From NCBI GenBank assembly GCA_947259865.1, contig CAMYNZ010000213.1:1-6551 (forward strand): a stretch of DNA of 6,551 nucleotides, written 5' to 3'. Of the stretch, positions 5,568 to 6,551 are shown in pieces (position 1 is the stretch's first letter; every line of letters starts with the position of its first letter). The translations under genes and the position numbers were made by a program. The stretch comes from an uncultured Desulfobacterales bacterium (lineage in GTDB: Bacteria; Desulfobacterota; Desulfobacteria; Desulfobacterales; G020354645). Under the pieces are notes generated by a model, which did no database searches, was not told where the DNA came from, and worked only from the letters and a program-made list of their open reading frames with translations.

Positions 5568-6422
5568 ATGTCTGACAATGTTGTGCTTTACCAACGAGAT
5601 GGCCGGATTGGCCGTATTACGCTCAATCGGCCGGAAGTAATGAATGCCATCAACAACGAGATGCCGGAAGCCTTAAAAGACGCCGTCGAGCAGGCTAACG
5701 CGGACCAGGCCGTTCATGTGATCGTGCTGTCGGGGGCCGGGCGCGCTTTTTGTGCCGGATATGACCTGACCGCTTATGCCGATGCCACTGGTGATAATGA
5801 CATCACCCAGAAAATGCCATGGGATCCGATGAAAGACTATGCCTTTATGATGAAAAATACCGAATGCTTTATGAGTTTGTGGCGATCCTATAAACCCGTA
5901 ATTTGTAAAGTGCACGGCTATGCGGTCGCCGGCGGCAGTGATATTGCGCTGTGTACCGATTTGATCATAATGGCCCATGACGCCCGCATCGGATACATGC
6001 CGGTGCGGGTATGGGGCTGCCCGACTACGGCCATGTGGATTTACCGGGTGGGACCCGAGAACGCCAAGCGCATGCTGTTTACGGGTGATAAAATAAATGG
6101 AAAGCAGGCCCAGCAGATGGGACTGGTCCATAAATCCGTACCGGCCGGCGAGTTGGACCGCGAGATTGAAGCACTGGCCGAGCGTATTGCCGGGGTGCCC
6201 CAAAACCAGCTGATGATGCAAAAACTCATGATCAACCAGGCCCTTGAAAATATGGGCCTGCGCAACACCCAGATGATTGCCACCGTGTTTGACGGTATCA
6301 CCCGGCACTCACCGGAAGGTTTGACGTTTAAACGTAGAGCCGAAGATGTGGGTTGGAAGCAGGCGGTAAAGGAGCGTGATAAGGGTACCTTCGACTGGAC
6401 CAGCGGAAAACCGCTTGATTGA
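5568..6422 (+). CDS. Crotonase (enoyl-CoA hydratase/isomerase) family protein without the two hydratase glutamates
   Basis: This is a 284-residue cytoplasmic acyl-CoA enzyme of the crotonase fold. Family landmarks are GRIGRITLNRPEVMNAIN (12-29), the first oxyanion-hole segment GRAFCAGYDL (58-67), the second HGYAVAGGSDIAL (116-128), and the C-terminal region that closes the trimer. In rat enoyl-CoA hydratase the catalytic glutamates follow the GGG and lie 20 residues further on. Here the first position is Asp125 and the second is Pro145 (IGYMPVRVWG, 141-150), so ordinary water addition to enoyl-CoA is doubtful. Other crotonase reactions (isomerisation, decarboxylation, hydrolysis, carbon-carbon cleavage) remain possible. 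The motif RVWGCPTTAMWIYRVG (147-162) looks like that of a distinct subgroup annotated only as enoyl-CoA hydratase family. The gene is divergent from the regulator, has its own promoter and strong ribosome site, and has no partner gene inside the window. Substrate unknown. Confidence 0.92.
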   Translation: MSDNVVLYQRDGRIGRITLNRPEVMNAINNEMPEALKDAVEQANADQAVHVIVLSGAGRAFCAGYDLTAYADATGDNDITQKMPWDPMKDYAFMMKNTECFMSLWRSYKPVICKVHGYAVAGGSDIALCTDLIIMAHDARIGYMPVRVWGCPTTAMWIYRVGPENAKRMLFTGDKINGKQAQQMGLVHKSVPAGELDREIEALAERIAGVPQNQLMMQKLMINQALENMGLRNTQMIATVFDGITRHSPEGLTFKRRAEDVGWKQAVKERDKGTFDWTSGKPLD

Positions 6423-6485
6423 GAAGTCGTAACTTCACCCATCCCCATATCCGATAATCCTGCTATGGGTAAACATGTATGGTTA

Positions 6486-6506
6486 TTCTCCAAGCGAGTT
6501 GGAGAA
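6486..6506 (+). other. Perfect 8-bp hairpin downstream of the crotonase-family gene
   Basis: Arms TTCTCCAA (6486-6493) and TTGGAGAA (6499-6506) flank the loop GCGAG. It starts 64 nt after the stop codon at 6420-6422. No T-run follows on either strand, so it is at best an atypical terminator; it may instead protect the 3' end of the mRNA. Confidence 0.4.
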
Positions 6507-6546
6507 AAGGATCCAAGGATTCCAGGGGTCAAGGATTCAAGTGTTG
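6507..6546. repeat. Degenerate tandem octamer repeat, consensus AAGGATTC, five units
   Basis: Units start at 6507, 6515, 6523, 6531 and 6539 in strict 8-nt register. Units 2 and 4 are identical to the consensus, unit 1 has one mismatch, and units 3 and 5 have three each. The array runs to within 5 nt of the window end and may continue. It begins directly after the hairpin. Origin and role are not readable; it resembles slipped-strand minisatellite growth in an intergenic spacer. Confidence 0.5.
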
Positions 6547-6551
6547 TCTTT

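Noticed and set aside
5366..5575. Plus-strand open frame of 69 codons just before the crotonase-family gene
   Set aside because: It spans the predicted promoter and the ribosome site of the next gene, has no Shine-Dalgarno, and its translation resembles no family I know.
5673..6532. Two long minus-strand open frames (211 and 163 codons)
   Set aside because: Both are antisense to the crotonase-family gene and lack ribosome sites or family motifs; they follow from codon bias on the coding strand.
1..6551. CRISPR array, transposon ends, tRNA or rRNA genes, toxin-antitoxin or phage-defence genes
   Set aside because: No regularly spaced long repeats, transposase frames, structural RNA signatures or defence domains were seen; the gene content is metabolic.

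Overview
The window looks like a bacterial chromosome segment of mid GC content, Gram-negative in style: exported proteins carry Sec signal peptides, the ABC transporter has a soluble binding protein, and promoters are sigma70-like. The protein flavour and the short degenerate octamer repeat at the right end recall sulfate-reducing or related Desulfobacterota, but that is an impression from memory and not a demonstrated placement.

Positions 1-5082 hold a run of seven genes, all on the minus strand. In transcription order they are: an Lrp/AsnC-type regulator (5082-4606); a saccharopine/lysine dehydrogenase-like oxidoreductase whose ATG directly abuts the regulator's stop (4605-3439); an exported SUMF1/FGE-fold protein without the FGE catalytic cysteines (3379-2579); a family 3 amino acid-binding protein (2473-1679); two HisM/GlnP-type permeases (1568-900 and 881-213); and the first 51 codons of the matching ATPase (155 to beyond the left edge). 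The largest gaps are 105 and 110 bp. No clear terminator was seen in the run, although one intercistronic hairpin lies just after the binding-protein gene.

Positions 5083-5567 are a divergent intergenic region. Its left part carries an exact TTGACA -35 for the regulator and a 34-bp AT-rich imperfect palindrome over the -10 and start region, which is a good candidate autoregulatory operator. Its middle has several short inverted repeats, two of which are mutually exclusive. Its right part has a good sigma70 promoter (TTGACC, 17 bp, TATCAT) for the gene that follows.

Positions 5568-6422 (plus strand) encode a crotonase-fold protein that keeps the CoA/oxyanion-hole framework but lacks both glutamates of classical enoyl-CoA hydratase. 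The tail, 6423-6551, holds an 8-bp perfect hairpin and a run of five octamer repeats reaching the window edge.

My reading of the minus-strand genes is a ligand-controlled amino acid uptake and catabolism operon. Lysine or another dibasic amino acid is the first guess, from the dehydrogenase. The regulator would sense the amino acid or its product, the transporter would import it and the dehydrogenase would oxidise it. The exported SUMF1-like protein does not fit that scheme and is the odd member.
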